A stretch of DNA of 64,000 nt. Origin: Hawksworthiomyces lignivorus. Lineage: Eukaryota; Ascomycota; Sordariomycetes; Ophiostomatales; Ophiostomataceae. A program made the position numbers and the translations under genes. The stretch spans positions 186,001-250,000 of the forward strand of contig NTMA01000026.1 in NCBI GenBank assembly GCA_002917075.1, in the 5' to 3' direction. The notes below the pieces were generated by a model. The model was given only the letters and a program-made list of their open reading frames with translations, had not been told where the DNA came from and ran no database searches. This document shows positions 1 to 12,653 of the stretch, in pieces (position 1 is the first letter of the stretch; each line of letters begins with the position of its first letter).

Positions 1-3000
1 TATGACAATCAAGGGTCCCTCGGGACAGCTGGCCGATCTCGACTTCCAAGAACAGACCATCCGGCCACTAAACCGGAGATCGGACAAAGCCGTCGTGTCC
101 GCTGCTATCGCTGCCGCGACAGCTGCTGCGAACGGTACCAGGACATCCACACCACGGATGGAAGCAGCAGCAGGAGACTCATCATTGTCGTCCTCGTTGG
201 CATCAAGCACAGTCACGTCACCGCAGGCCAAGTCTCCGAAAGCCATCCGCCGCCGCCGCAGCAAATTTGCCTCGCCATCCTCGTATGATTCGTCTATGAC
301 GAGGTCACCGACCAAAATGCAATTCGGCACCAAGTTTGAGCTTCCGTCCCGCCCCGAAGTGGCCTATCAGGAAGAATCTGTCGAGGACTACTCAGACTTG
401 GTGGCTGAGAGCGACCTCGTTTTCACCAGCAACCGTCTGAATCGCGTATTGAACGGACCTGCACCGTCAGCTACGCCTCGTTCCCCCGAACTCGTACGGT
501 CGTATAGCACGCCTCAGGATTCTCCACAGCTCTTCCATCCCTCTGATCTTACCAGCCTTCCTCGATCTATGCAGGTGCCCTCCGGAGGAAGCATGCGCAG
601 GCAGGCACCCTCGCGGCCGTCTGTGTTGCCAGACCGGCCCATGCGCCGGACACGGTCGTCAGTCGAGATCGAGCGGTTTGCAGAAGATGCAGAAGATGAA
701 GACTTTTCTGACATATTTGGCCCGGAAGACAATCTCACAGAGAAAGAGGAGAGCGACGGCGGGTCAGAAGATGGAGGCGGCTTGATGCTTCTTTCGAAAC
801 TGTCTCACAGCTCGTGGCTTGGTGACGAGGAGGACGAAGACGATCCTTTTGCAATGATGGACCCCGGCTGGGATGAGATGGACCTGGAGGCAAACATTGC
901 CAGAGATCGCCATGCCCGCCTGGCTGAGAGAGTCGAAGAGCTTGTCCGCTCGCTCAAGGCTACCCAGGGAGAAGAACAGTTATTCGAGTTGACTGAAGAT
1001 CTAGTAAGTTCTATTACTATGTTTTTATGCTTTTGGTTCTCCGGGGCGTCCATCCTAACGTGTCTCAGTTAAACCTCCTCTGGGAGAATACCGAGGTCAA
1101 AGACCTCATTATCAGCGCTCATGGCCTGCTGCCGATTCTGGAGATTCTTGAGCCCTGCACGGTTAAGAGCCGCCAGCACATGATTTTACAGCTTCTTAAG
1201 ATCGTGAATGCGGTATGTCCCTAATCTTTTCCTTGCTAAATGAAGAAAGAATATTCCTAACATAGTTTGTAGATCATCCTTGACGATGTTGAATTACAAG
1301 AAAATCTTTGCTTTGTCGGTGGCATACCCATCATTACCAAATTTGCGGCTCGTCAGTACTCCAACGAAATTCGGTTGGAAGCGGCAGCTTTCGTACGGCA
1401 GATGTACCAGACATCTACAACCACCTTGCAAATGTTTGTCAGCGCTGGTGGTCTGAATGTGCTAGTTGAATTTTTAGATGAGGACTACGACGCCTCGCGC
1501 GACCTGGTCTTGATCGGCGTCAATGGCATCTGGAATGTTTTTGAGCTGCAAGGTCCTACGCCCAAAAACGATTTCTGTCGCATCTTTTCACGGAGCAAGA
1601 TTCTCGATCCTCTTGCGCTGGTGTTGCACAAGGTTCTCGACGAAGACAAGACGAGTCTGTCGGAACTAATCGAGGGGCGCATTGTCAACATTTTCTACCT
1701 CTTCTCACAGGCAGAGAACTACGTGAAAGAGGTCGTAGCCGACCGACAGGTTCTCAAGACGGTATTGAAAGATTTGCGCCATATGACTCCCATTCACCAG
1801 ATCACGATGCTCAAATTTATCAAAAATTTGTCGATGCTGTCCACAACACTGGAATCTCTGCACTCAGCAGACGCCATTGACTTTCTTATTGATGTATTGA
1901 GCCACAGCATGAAGAAGGGCCAAAAACATTTCCGCGAGATTTCCAACCAGGTCCTCAACACCATGTTCAACCTATGCCGACTCAGTAAAGAGCGACAAGA
2001 ATATGCTGCTGTCAACGGCATCATACCACTTCTCATGAAAATCATGCAGACCGAACGACCACCCAAAGAATTTGCTCTTCCAATTCTGTGTGATATGGCA
2101 CACTCTGGTAGCAAAGGCCGTCGCTACCTTTGGCAGAACAAAGGCTTGGACTTTTATGTGTCTCTTTTGGCAGACCAGTACTGGCAGGTCACTGCTCTTG
2201 ATGCCATTTTTATTTGGTACGTTTCCCTTTAGGCGTTTTTCTTTACTCTGCTGCTCTCTTTTCATCAAAGCTTACACAATACAGGTTGCAAGAGGAAACA
2301 GCCAAGGTGGAAGCCCATCTGCTGGATGAAAGCCGGTTTAAGGATGCCATTGTGGCGTGCTTCAATACGACCAAAGTCAACGCGTTTGATCCCAATCTCC
2401 TCGAACCTCTTCTAAAGGTGCTGCGGCTGAGTCCGTCACTGGCGGCAGCTCTGGCCCAAGCAGAAATGTATTCGGGCGTCTCTCAGAAGCTTAACCATAA
2501 GAAGGCCGTTGTCCGTCTCAATCTCCTTCGCCTTGTCCGTAACATCATGGACAACTCAGATCCCAACATGGGTATCAGCCCAGCAAGCGCTAGTGGTCGG
2601 CAGCATCTTGCTGTTTTATTTGACGCTATCCAGACATTGGCCGATAAGGACTCGGCCGTGCTAGTCCGGAACCTAGCATCGGAATTGGTGCGCTCGCACA
2701 TCAATGTTGATCACGATGCAGTATCAATGGCAATGGGGATGCCTCCTGGCAGTGGACCGAGCACAGCTGGCTCGACTCGCTCTCGGTCTGGTCCAAACCG
2801 ACGCACAACGCTGTATACACCGCCCGGCCTGCAGTCTTCGGTTTCTGCGCCACTGACGCCAACGCACAACGGCGGTCCCCATGGCCGCCCCAGCAACCGT
2901 CATAGCCAGTACGGCCAATACCGTGTGCTACAGCAATCACAGTCCTCGCTGTCATCCGCTGGCTCTGCCTTGATCGAAGTGGCAGCCACCCACAAGCGCT

Positions 3001-3596
3001 CATCCTTGGCGTTGACACAGGAGCGAGATTCTTTGATGTATCGGCCACGGAGCAGAGATGGCGTTACTGGCGGCTCATCTATTCCGCGGCGGGTTAGTGG
3101 AGACTCAAGCAGCGGCAGTAGCAGCGCCTCTTCATCTGCGTCCAAGATCAGTGGCTTAAGCGGTATTGGAAGTAGTAGCCTTGCATCTCTTTCTGGAGGA
3201 GCTGGCGCTGCTTCTGCTACAAGTGGAGTCGGCAGCCGGCTTGCCCGGCAGCCGACAGGCCACCACCCTGGGCGGGTTAGTGTTGGTCCTGCCATCGTCA
3301 GTCGATCCGACAGCTCTATGTCCAATAAGGAGAACGTTATTGGGCGGTACTCGGCTGTCGGCGCCTTGGGACCACCGGCCCTGCTATCTGGCAGTTCGGA
3401 CCGCGTTGAGAGACTCACTGCGCTTGGCAGTGGTGGTGTGAGTGGAAGTGGCAGCAATAGCCGAGCAAGCAATGCAGGTGTTCGGCCGGATAGCAGCAGC
3501 CGAAATGATGGCAGTGGTGACGGTAGCATTGGCGGCATCAAAGTCAGCAATCGGCGACGGACGCGTGCTCCCAGCACAGACGTCAAGTGGTCCTAG
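1..3596 (+). CDS. sepH: Septation protein kinase SepH/Cdc7, C-terminal part (5' end outside window)
   Basis: Exons <1..1003, 1069..1212, 1273..2216 and 2285..3596; each junction has a GT donor and AG acceptor and the frame is continuous (about 1133 residues visible). The N-terminal kinase domain expected for this family lies upstream. What is visible is an acidic, Ser-rich linker (about residues 1-300), then a helical armadillo-like region typical of SepH/Cdc7 (leucine-rich helices such as LLPILEILEP and the QYWQVTALDAIFIW block), then a Ser/Gly/Arg-rich tail. In fission yeast Cdc7 and Aspergillus SepH this MAP3K-like kinase works in the septation initiation network, at the spindle pole body, to trigger cytokinesis. 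The ATG at base 2 is internal, not the start. Identity rests on the armadillo-like half and the overall layout. Confidence 0.82.
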
Positions 3597-4406
3597 GAGC
3601 ATCATTCTCGACGGAGACAGCGTTGGAGAGCTGAAGCTGCTGCTGTCTCCTATCCGACAGATAACTAAAACCAAAAATAGGGTCGTGCAACAATTTTCTT
3701 GATTCGCCGGATGGCGCAGCATGACTATGAGCAATGCACGCCGTGAATGGCGCACCGTTTATAACACAATTCCTCCTTAGCCTTCTTTTCTTATTCGATC
3801 CTCATAGGATCACCAAGTCTCAGTTTTTTTTTATTTATTTATCGAAGGAATGATTAGCATTTAAAGGGCGTGCATTTGGGTAACTTTGTCTCTTCTTGCA
3901 TTTGTAGGGGGGGGGGGAGTAGCAGAGGAGAAAGTCAAAGCATCGAAAGAAAAGCAGGATGGCGTTTATTTCACTTTGTTGGATCTCGGAAGGTTAGGCA
4001 GGTTGGTCCGACGCCGACTGTACGAAGACATCTATATCTCTTTATATTGGCCTTTGTATAGATTCAAGCATGAGCGTGAAAACTCTAGATTCTGTGAGCT
4101 TTAATTCTTGACTCCGGAAAGTGTTTCGGGTAGAGGTTGTCTTTCAGAACGAGCAACCTGCTACGTTGATATGATACTGTTAAAACAGCTTTATAGTGTA
4201 TCGTAAATATTTAGCTATTAAGACGCAATGCCTATTTTTCACTTTCTTTTATAGCAGCGGTCATGTCAATTCTTTGCTAAGCTGTGTTGTGGCTTTCAGC
4301 ACATTTTCTTGTTGCGAGCCATATTGAGCAGTACAGACAGGAGCAGGATATGCAATTGCACTACATGTAGATGTCTCCCTAACATTTGAAGACCCCTTCC
4401 ATCGCT
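3597..4406. other. Intergenic / convergent 3' regions, no gene seen
   Basis: This is the 3' region shared by the septation kinase gene (+) and the transporter gene (-). It is AT-rich with T-runs near 3826-3840 and an 11-base G run at 3907-3917. Open frames here are short and unlike any family I know. Confidence 0.6.
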
Positions 4407-6416
4407 CTAGAGCGTGTATCGGAACAGAGGTGAACGATCTCCTAGCGCAGCAAGTTCGTCATCAGAATACTTCTCGCGGGTCTCTTCTTCTGGAACAAGA
4501 TCGCGCTTCTTGTTGATGCGGCCGTAGATGACATCCAATAGCACCGATGCTATAATGCCTAAACATGCCATAGCGAGCGACACGCCAAAGCCAGTGGGAT
4601 ATGCAGGGGCCTCTGAGGCTATGAAAATGAAGGAGCCTCCGATAGCGCCCAAGTTCGTCAGCGAGGTCATGTACGCAATCCCAAGAGTACGCTTGGCGTG
4701 ACCAGCCAAATTGTTGCTGATCCAAGAGCTAGCGCCTGGATTGATGGGATAAAGGCCGATGTTCGCCAGAACAATTCCAAAATAGCATACGCCGATGTTG
4801 TTCTTAATCTTAGGCGCCAGGGGCGTGATGATAGCGTAAGCAATCACCACGAGTGTCTGGGGAATCATGATGAAGTAGGACCGACGCTTGAATCTATCTG
4901 ACAGGCGGCCAAAGATGAAGGCACTGATTGCACCGGCGATGTATGGGGGGACAGTCCTAATTGAAAGCACAGGCGCGTTGTTAGCTGCTGCCGATGCGCC
5001 AATAGCCTTATTCTCTTTCTATTCTTCTGGTACTTACATTAGCTGGGCGTTGGCATCCGTAAATCCCATATCGGTCATAATGGCAGGCATTGTGAACTTC
5101 ATGCCGTATGTCGGCACAGTATTAGACCAGTAGTTGAACACCATCAAGTAGAACTGCCAGTCTTTGAGGACGTCTTTGAAAACGCTCCAGCTGAAGTGGG
5201 AAGATGCCTTTTGAATCTTTGCACCGCCTTCCTGCAGTGTCATACGGACGGACAAGTATCTCAGTTCTTCCTCGCTGAGCCAGGAGGTAGCGGTTTCTGC
5301 TGTATCTGCCAAGAGAAAGGGCGTGAGAATAGCAATTAGAACAGTAATGAGGCCCTGAAGGATTACGATTAGTAAAACCACAATCTCGTAGCTAGTTATT
5401 TGGCTATTTGTATTCTCAAACAATTAAACACACCTCACAGACGAAAATCCATGACCAACCGGCAAGGCCAGCTATCCCATCCATCTTTTCAAAGCCATAA
5501 GCCAACAGGCCGGAAAATGCTCCAGAAAGTGCTGAGCCAACATAAAATAACGAGAATCGAGTGGCCAGTTCGTACTTTGTGTACCAGTTGTTCATGATAA
5601 TGATAGCACCGGGAAAGAGACCTTGAAGAACAGAGCATCTCATATTAGCGTACATATTCTATTTTCGGAGAGGCTCAGCTTTATCTACCTGCTTCAAAAA
5701 GGCCCATAAGAAGGCGAACAGCAGTGAGGCTGCCATAGTTTTTGACAATACCGTGCTAAAACCGGGTGTCAGTAAAAAGAAAAGGCATGGATGAGGGGGC
5801 AGAGCACGCACAAGCGTCATCATTGCTCCCCATAAGAATGTGATAATGCCGAGCCACCAGGACGGCCGTCTGTGAAAGTAACGGCCAAGAACGTAGTTAC
5901 TCGGCATTTCTAAATGGTCGGTGAGCGTTTTGTTTGTATACAGGAGCATAGAGGAAGAAAGCGCTACATACCGAATATGATGTATGTCACAAAGAAGATC
6001 GAGAGCACAGTATTGTACTGAGTGCCCGACATACCCAGATCCTTGCTCATGCCCTGCAGTTGCGTAAGAAATTGACAGAGGACAACATCATCACTGATGT
6101 ACATACCACAATATTTGCGTTGCCAATGTTGGCCCTGTCGACATAGGACATGACTGGTTGGAGAGAGTCTATTAGCAAAGGCTTGCATCGTCTGGTTAAG
6201 ATACATAGCCTTACTGTAGAGAGCCATCAAAATTGGAATGATGTGTAGATCCATCTTTAGCAATAGTTTCTTTTTCTTCTTGTCTGGAAACCACGCAATG
6301 AAAACTTCTTCAGCCGTCATCTCATGCCCGTCTTGTTCTTCGACATGCATGGCTGCGATGTTTTTGGTGACCCCTTCACCAGCCTCGCTTGACTGATGAG
6401 AGATACCGTGAGCCAT
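4407..6416 (-). CDS. MFS transporter, anion:cation symporter (Dal5/allantoate permease-like) family
   Basis: Eight exons on the minus strand: 6416..6215, 6153..6107, 6053..5972, 5909..5812, 5755..5689, 5621..5434, 5354..5038 and 4956..4407, giving 516 residues with phase kept at every junction. The start ATG at 6416 is the first in-frame ATG. Family hallmarks: KMDLHIIPILMALY, the SYVDRANIGNA loop after the first helix, FEMPSNYVLGR, RLLMGLFEAGLFPGAI, and GRLSDRFKRRS in the C-terminal half. About 12 membrane segments are expected. The ACS branch of the MFS carries organic anions (fungal Dal5, Tna1 and Fen2; bacterial DgoT and GudP), so the cargo is probably a carboxylate. It is divergent from the aldolase gene at 7267 and shares its promoter region, so it is probably the importer for the neighbouring catabolic genes. 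Substrate is inferred only. Confidence 0.88.
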
Positions 6417-7266
6417 GAAGTAAAGTATAAAGAGAATAAAGCTTCTTTTAGGAATGCTGAGTACTTTGTTGGGGAGAGCTTGGTGAAAATGCGATGCCAC
6501 GAGATAGGTTCACAGTCTGGTAATGCAAAATGAGATAGACTCTGTCTGCTCTCACCCGTGGAACGATCATCTGTTTATAAACCCGACAAGACGATACACC
6601 ATGGAGCAGCGAGCCACGAGGAAGGTCGCTTCTCTCCACACCATCCCCAAGGGAAACGCAGCCTGCTGCAGTGACTGCCTTCTCACCAGTAACCGGCTAC
6701 TCATCAACTCCACGCGGATAGGAATGAGCGCGGATTCTTTTTCTACAGTCGGACTCCCAATTTCACATTCCATTTTCTGCTATTATGTTTGGATGGCTCT
6801 GCTTTTCAAATTAAACAAATCTCTTTGGCTCCCAATGAAGCAAGTTCGGCATCGGTCACGGTGGTCTATTCACTTCCCCGCAAGATGTCCAGTCGTATGT
6901 GGAGACTAGCGGCGACCGTTCTCCTGGGGTATGCGGGGAGGGATATACTCCAATTGACATATCCGGGCGACATTGCCGAAGTACCCAGCACCGGCTATAG
7001 CACAGAGTCCTAGATATAAACAAGCGTGCAAGCTGGAAGCCATAGTGGATGGGAATAATATTGAATGAATGCTAGCAACTTGTGGTATGACGAACTTGCA
7101 GGAGGAGATGCGGAAGATATAACGGGAAGATATGCCGAGAGATAGAAGAGAATAGTTTCATCAGGGATAAAAACAAAGGACTTCATAATATTATTAAAGA
7201 TTTGAACAGCACTAGTCGCCCTTCAAAACAATAAGAGTTTTGTCTGACTCTGGTTAATTCGAAAAC
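6417..7266. promoter_or_regulatory. Divergent promoter region between transporter and aldolase
   Basis: About 850 bases separate the two divergent start codons and hold no supported gene. The region carries the palindrome CGGCGACCG (6910-6918), the CGG-N3-CCG form bound by many Zn2Cys6 dimers, plus further single CGG/CCG triplets. A shared regulatory region fits one activator controlling both genes. Its regulatory role is inference. Confidence 0.5.
6910..6918. promoter_or_regulatory. Candidate Zn2Cys6 binding site CGG-N3-CCG
   Basis: CGGCGACCG has inverted CGG triplets separated by three bases. It lies in the divergent promoter between the transporter and the aldolase, two genes upstream of a Zn2Cys6 regulator. 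One short site can occur by chance, so this is only a candidate. Confidence 0.3.
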
Positions 7267-8306
7267 ATGGCACCGAGCGCGACTGAACTAGAAGCGCCCC
7301 TTGATATCACTGGTCTCACCGGTGACGAGCGGGCTGCTGCCCTCAAGTCTGGTGGGTATGACCGACCTCTCGACGTTTTCACGTACGGCGGACATCCAAT
7401 CTCTGGCCATCAGACGAAGCCAATCAAGCAGATCCGCATTCCCGAGTTTAGGTCGCTGGAAGACGAGCGCGAATGGCGCAAGCTGCATCATGCGGCTGCG
7501 CTGAGATGGCTCGGCATGAATGGTTACAACAACGAAGGCGCTGGCGGCCATGTGACTGTCCGTGATCCTATTTTGCTAGACCACTTCTGGATCAACCCGC
7601 ACGCCGTGTCCTTCTCGCACATGCGGCCCGAGGATCTCTGTCTGGTGAATGAGCACGGCGAAGTGGTCGAGCCGGGCAATATGCACGCTATCAACCCGGC
7701 GGGCTTTGCCATCCACGTGGCCGTCCATAAGGCGCGACCGGATGTCGTAGCGGCCTGCCACTGCCACTCCGTGCCGACAAAGGCTTTTTCGGCGCTTGGG
7801 TGCAAGCTTGAGCCCATCAACCAAGATGCTTGCCGCTTCTACGAGGACCACTCCATCTATGAGGGATTTGGCGGCATTGTGCTAGCCCACGAAGAAGGCC
7901 GCCGCATCGCCAAGGCCCTCGGCCGCAAAAAAGCTGTCATCTTGGCCAACCACGGCATCTTGACTGTGGCCAAGTCTGTCGACGCTGCTACGTTTTTGTT
8001 CGGCGCCATGGATCGCTGCATCCAGGCCCAGCTGCTCGCCGATGCTGCGGCTGCCGGCCGCGGCACGCCTACGATCAAGGTCGGCCACGAAGAAGCTCAG
8101 TACACGCGCCGCATCTACACAGACGAGATGGAATATGTTATGTTCCAGTCGTGGTAAGCGACCCAAAATCCCACAACGCCAGATTATCGATATGATGAAG
8201 CAAAAAAATTCTGACAAGAAGCAGCTTTGAAGACGTAGTAAGGGCTTCGAATGGGGAGCTTCCCATGACCATCGCCGGTGAGATTCCGCGTGAAGCTGCT
8301 CGTTGA
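7267..8306 (+). CDS. Class II aldolase/adducin N-terminal domain protein
   Basis: Two exons: 7267..8153 and 8225..8306 (322 residues). Without splicing the frame ends at a TAA made by the intron donor. With the intron (donor GTAAGC, acceptor GAAGCAG) the protein gains a 27-residue tail including FEDVVRASNGELP. The class II aldolase/adducin fold runs from about residue 68 to 275. Visible motifs are the Gly loop GAGGHVTVRDP (about 91-101), the metal-site histidines in CHCHS (H165, H167) and ILANHG (H229), which are three of the usual zinc ligands. Members cleave or rearrange hydroxy-keto compounds (fuculose-phosphate aldolase, ribulose-phosphate epimerase, OtnC-type decarboxylases); some eukaryotic members are not enzymes. 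No sugar kinase is nearby, so an unphosphorylated substrate is plausible. Confidence 0.9.
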
Positions 8307-8638
8307 GGAAAAGGAATTTCCCCGAGCCAACGCCAGGTTACGATATTTGTAAATAGAAGAAAGAAATGACAATATTCAATTACCAATATATTGATAGATA
8401 CGAGCTGTTACACAAACAGCAGAGATGCATAACTAGGAATAGTCAGAAATCTGCTCTGTGAATTACAGTGGCCTAAAGGGGCATGGTGAGTAAGTGGACT
8501 TGTAGCGGCTATAAGTCGGCGCTTCATAGATCTCAGCTGCCCCCGCTCTGTGGCCGGGTATAACTCCCCATCATCTGTCGTCCCAGTTCCGGGAGTGGAT
8601 TCTTCTTCGTCCTCAACGAGTCTTTGACTGTACGTAGT
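8307..8638. other. Intergenic: aldolase 3' end and regulator promoter
   Basis: This short AT-rich stretch lies between the aldolase stop and the regulator start. No additional gene, RNA or clear operator was seen. Confidence 0.5.
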
Positions 8639-11101
8639 ATGCAAGATCCGGAACCGACAAGTGGAAGCACGGGTACCCCCTCGGCGTCTCCCACAGTCCC
8701 GTCCACGACGTCGACCGGACGGAGCAGGAGATCAAAGGAGCGCATCCGGATTGGGCGTGCTTGTGATATTTGCAAAAGGTCAAGATTCAACACGCTGTGT
8801 CTTGTATGTTGTGAAGTTTGACTGATTGGAATGGTGTAGAAAGAAAATACGATGCACGGGGACGCGGCCATGTCAGCGCTGCGCTGAAGAAAACATCTCT
8901 TGCGAGTACAATGCACCATATGTTCGCGGGAAGAGGAGGTCGCAAGCTTTACCTCACAGTCCCCCAGAGTCTATAGCATCGTCTGCGTCATATCCACTTT
9001 CGAGCATCGCGAGAGTAGATGTCCGTAGTGGACGAATACCAGACGACGTGGATGCAGCAAATGACGCAGATCAACGCGAGACAACGCCGCAGCCAGGAAC
9101 GAGACAGGCACAACGACCTGTTAGCGGCACGATTGAGCACCAGTCGTCATGTGCATCCCCCGAGCCTGGGGAGAGCGACCGACAAGGCCACTTTGTCGGT
9201 GCGTCTTCTGGCCTCAGCTTCTTGTTGCGATTACAGCGGCGTCTGCGGCGCGGCGCTGATGGTGCCGCTTCGGAGACCTCTGTCTTCAACCTCGGCGATC
9301 CGGTCTTGCCCACATTTGACGAGTTTGCCTTTATGCCGCCTCCTAGACCAGAGGCAGAAGACCTCTTGCGCGTATACTTTGAGCTTGCCTCGCCTACGTA
9401 CCGCTTTCTGCACAGGCCGACGATGGAAGAGTGGCTTCGTCAGTTGTACGACAATGGCACCATATCTGGGCCCTTTTCACATAGCAAATATGCCGTCTTA
9501 TTAAGCATGTTTTCTCAGGCCACGAGATATACGTCATCTTGCAATCTGTCAGACACGAACAATGGGTATGTGCACTTTATGTTATGATATGCATGATGAT
9601 ATTTTGCTGACCCTTTGCCAAACGGTTGAATCAGACTGATCTACTTCCAAGCTGCAGAGAAGCAACTCAGCCAAGAGAAGGAATCTGCTACTCTGATCAG
9701 TGCCCAGGCTCTTTTGGGCTGTTGCTTTTATATTTTGACACGCTCGCGATTGAATCATTGTTGGAGTTTATTTGGTACGACGTCTCGCCTAATCTTGGCC
9801 CTCGGTCTTCACCGGCAGACATCGAAATTCAATACCAATCAGACGCTCAACGTCGGACCTGGATCATCATATAACCATATTGAGCTAGAAGGACGCAAGC
9901 GGTTGTTTTGGTGTGCCTACAACCTTGATAAATATCTGAGTGCCATCTTTGGTCGGCCCTGCGCCCTCCAAGACGATGACATTGACCAAGACATGCCAGC
10001 TCTTGTCGAGGACCGAGACTTGACGGCCGACGCCATACTGCCGGCAAATGGGCGACGAGATGATACGATGAATACGATGCTTGGCCCGCTCTGTCACCAA
10101 AGACTTGGCCGCATTCTCAGTGCCACGCTGCGGCAGCTGTACGGGATCAACAGCCTGGACCGTGCCACTCGCGACCGCAGGATGGATGAGCTTGGCGAGC
10201 GTGTAGATGCGTGGAAGAGGGACTTGCCTGTTTTTCTAAACCCAGACAGAGTCAATTCTCGCGTCTTGATTCCGCTATTTCAACGGCAGAGCAACCTGCT
10301 GAGCCTGGCCTCGGGGCATGCCCTTATCCTGATCTACCGCCCCTGCCTCTTCAATGACTACAAACGCAGAGACGACGCGGCTACCGTGACAAAGGTGCAC
10401 AAGTGCCGAGACGCGGCCATGCGAATTGTTGGTGTTATCGACGACATGGCGGCATCCGGGCAGTTCTTCGACGCGTCGTGGTTCTCCCAGTACCAAGCAT
10501 TCTGTGCCGTCGTTGTCCTCTACACATATACGATTCGCAGCCAGCACGACGATCCGGACACATGGCTCCCGTGCTTTCGCGCCGCAGAGCGGTGTCAGGG
10601 TCTCATTGCCACGGTAGCTAGCGGCGAATCGTTGGGCCAGCGCTTTTTTGTTATCATGGAGGAATTTCGTCTCGAGGTAGTCAGCCAGCTACGTCGTGAA
10701 ACTCCGCACTTGACCCCGGTGATCTCGTCGGAAGTGCCATCGGCCGAAGCGCAGCAGATGCGACCAGCAAATACTTCAGCACTCAGTGCCGGAGTGGCTA
10801 GCATCCATCCTTCCGGCAGCGATGTTGCTAACGACGGCAGCCTGGCAGTGTACAGTCCTCACTCAAGCCGCCACGATCCTTCATCATGGATAGAGACGGG
10901 CGTCACTGGCTACGGCCTTACACAGCAGCCATTCATTGAATTGCCCAACTGGGAGCAACTCGACTCGTTGGTACGTATATTCGTATATTGATTTCGTTTC
11001 TAGTCCTCTAGTATGCTAACCGCACATTCTTTAAGGCTCTTGACCTTGGGAACATGGTTCCAGATCTGGGTGTCATGGGGGCTGGCAGCGGATTTGGCTA
11101 G
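8639..11101 (+). CDS. Zn2Cys6 transcription factor with fungal_trans domain
   Basis: Four exons: 8639..8778, 8840..9565, 9635..10970 and 11036..11101 (755 residues). Intron 1 (donor GTCAAG) interrupts the zinc cluster; splicing restores C42-x2-C45-x6-C52-x5-C58-x2-C61-x6-C68, an exact Zn2Cys6 pattern with the basic KRKKIRC segment. The fungal-specific transcription factor domain follows (LRVYFELASPTYRFLHRPTMEEW, then GRKRLFWCAYNLDKYLSAIFGRP and DDIDQDMP). The last small exon encodes ALDLGNMVPDLGVMGAG and is lost if the final intron is ignored. It sits inside the transporter/aldolase/dehydrogenase/dehydratase group, so it is the likely pathway-specific activator. That role is inference from position. 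Confidence 0.92.
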
Positions 11102-11338
11102 CAGTGGTTTGCATAGACGAACGCGGAGGTTATCATTCACATAGCGAAATAGCCGGCGGGTATCTCTGGTCGCCATTTGACCTAGGTGCAAATATACCAA
11201 CAGAGGATGCATCAGGCACATAAAGCCATGCATAATACAATCACATTATAATTGCCCGTCATAATTGGACTCGATTCATGGCTGTCCTCATCTGCTGTTG
11301 CAAGAATCGCTACTACAAGCAAAGAATTGTCACTAACG

Positions 11339-12653
11339 ATGCGTCCACGAGTGCTTCTCTTGGGGGAGATTGTCCAGTACGTCAAATTGTCTCGCTCGTC
11401 TGGTACCGTTGGAGTTGTAGAAGAGTTATTGACCCAAGAAGTGCTAAAGAAGCATGGGCTGGCATCTCAGCCATCGCAGACATAGTCGAACCAGATGTAC
11501 AAAACCGCGACAGTTTTCTTTCCAAGTGCAAGGAGGGAGCATATGATGGCGTTGTAGCGATATACCGAACATATTACAGCGCCAAAGTTACAGGTAATCT
11601 GGATGAGGAGTTGGTGCAGACGTTGCCCGACAGCATTCGTTTTGTCACCCACAGCGGTATGTAATGAACAGGTTGTGCTCTCAGTGCAAAGTTATCTCGC
11701 TGACTCTATGTGATTGAGGTGCCGGCTACGACCAAATCGACGTAGCTGAGTGCACCAAGAGAGGGATTCTTGTCTCGAATGTCCCAGGTGCAGTCAATGA
11801 TGCAACCGCGGATACTGCTCTCTTTCTCATGCTTGGTGCTCTGCGAGGTTTCTACCAGGGCATGGCAACCGTCCGGATGGGCGCTTGGCGAGGTAGTTCC
11901 CCGCTTCTCCTTGGACATGACTCCCAGGATAAGGTGCTGGGTATTCTTGGGTGTGGAGGCGTCGGAAGCAACCTTGCTCGGAAAGCAGCAGCCTTGGGTA
12001 TGAAGGTGGTGTACCATAACCGTCACCGGATAACGAATGATATAGCCGGGGCTAGCTACACCAGCTTTCACGACCTGCTCTCGTCCAGTGATGTAATTGC
12101 CATCTGCCTTCCTCTGAATGTATGTGACTCGAATTCATCACTCTTGCCAGCTTGATATTTAATGTTTCCAATTTTGCTAACTTAACTAATAAACTGCATA
12201 GAGAGATACTAGACACATCTTATCAGACAAAGAGTTCTCCTTAATGAAAGATGGAGTTGTCATTGTCAATACTGCTCGTGGACCAGTTATAGACGAGGAT
12301 GCTTTAGTGAGAGCTTTGGAGAGTGGAAAAGTCTGGTCGTGTGGACTAGATGTATACGAGAATGAACCAGAGGTGCACCCCGGTTTGCTAGCACATCCAC
12401 GGGCCATGTTGCTTCCGCACCTTGGAACATATACAGTCGAGGTATGCATTCCAGTGGCATCTTCTCAGCGAAACAGAACAGAATTACATCGTAAATGACA
12501 TACTTACCCAAAACTTTACAGACTCATACGAAAATGGAAGAACGTTGCATTGCGAATGTACGTTCAGCCTTGGAGACTGCAAGTCTGCTCGACATAGTAA
12601 AGGAGCAAGCACATCTAGATCTGAAGGCACAGAACCGTAACAATATGGTCTAA
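11339..12653 (+). CDS. D-isomer-specific 2-hydroxyacid dehydrogenase
   Basis: Five exons: 11339..11376, 11439..11656, 11719..12119, 12202..12441 and 12522..12653 (342 residues), all in phase. The protein opens with MRPRVLLLGEI, as in fungal GRHPR-like dehydrogenases. Visible hallmarks are the Rossmann motif GCGGVGSNL, the catalytic Arg in NTARGPVIDEDAL, Glu in DVYENEPEVHPG and His in LLPHLGTYTVET. The enzyme should interconvert a 2-keto acid (glyoxylate, hydroxypyruvate or similar) and a D-2-hydroxy acid with NAD(P)H. It follows the regulator by 237 bases on the same strand, so it may process the keto or hydroxy acid made by the aldolase and dehydratase. The substrate cannot be read from sequence. 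Confidence 0.92.

Noticed and set aside
2214..2284. Start-like extension of the last SepH exon
   Set aside because: The bases are an intron; splicing 2216 to 2285 restores the Trp codon and the conserved IWLQEE segment.
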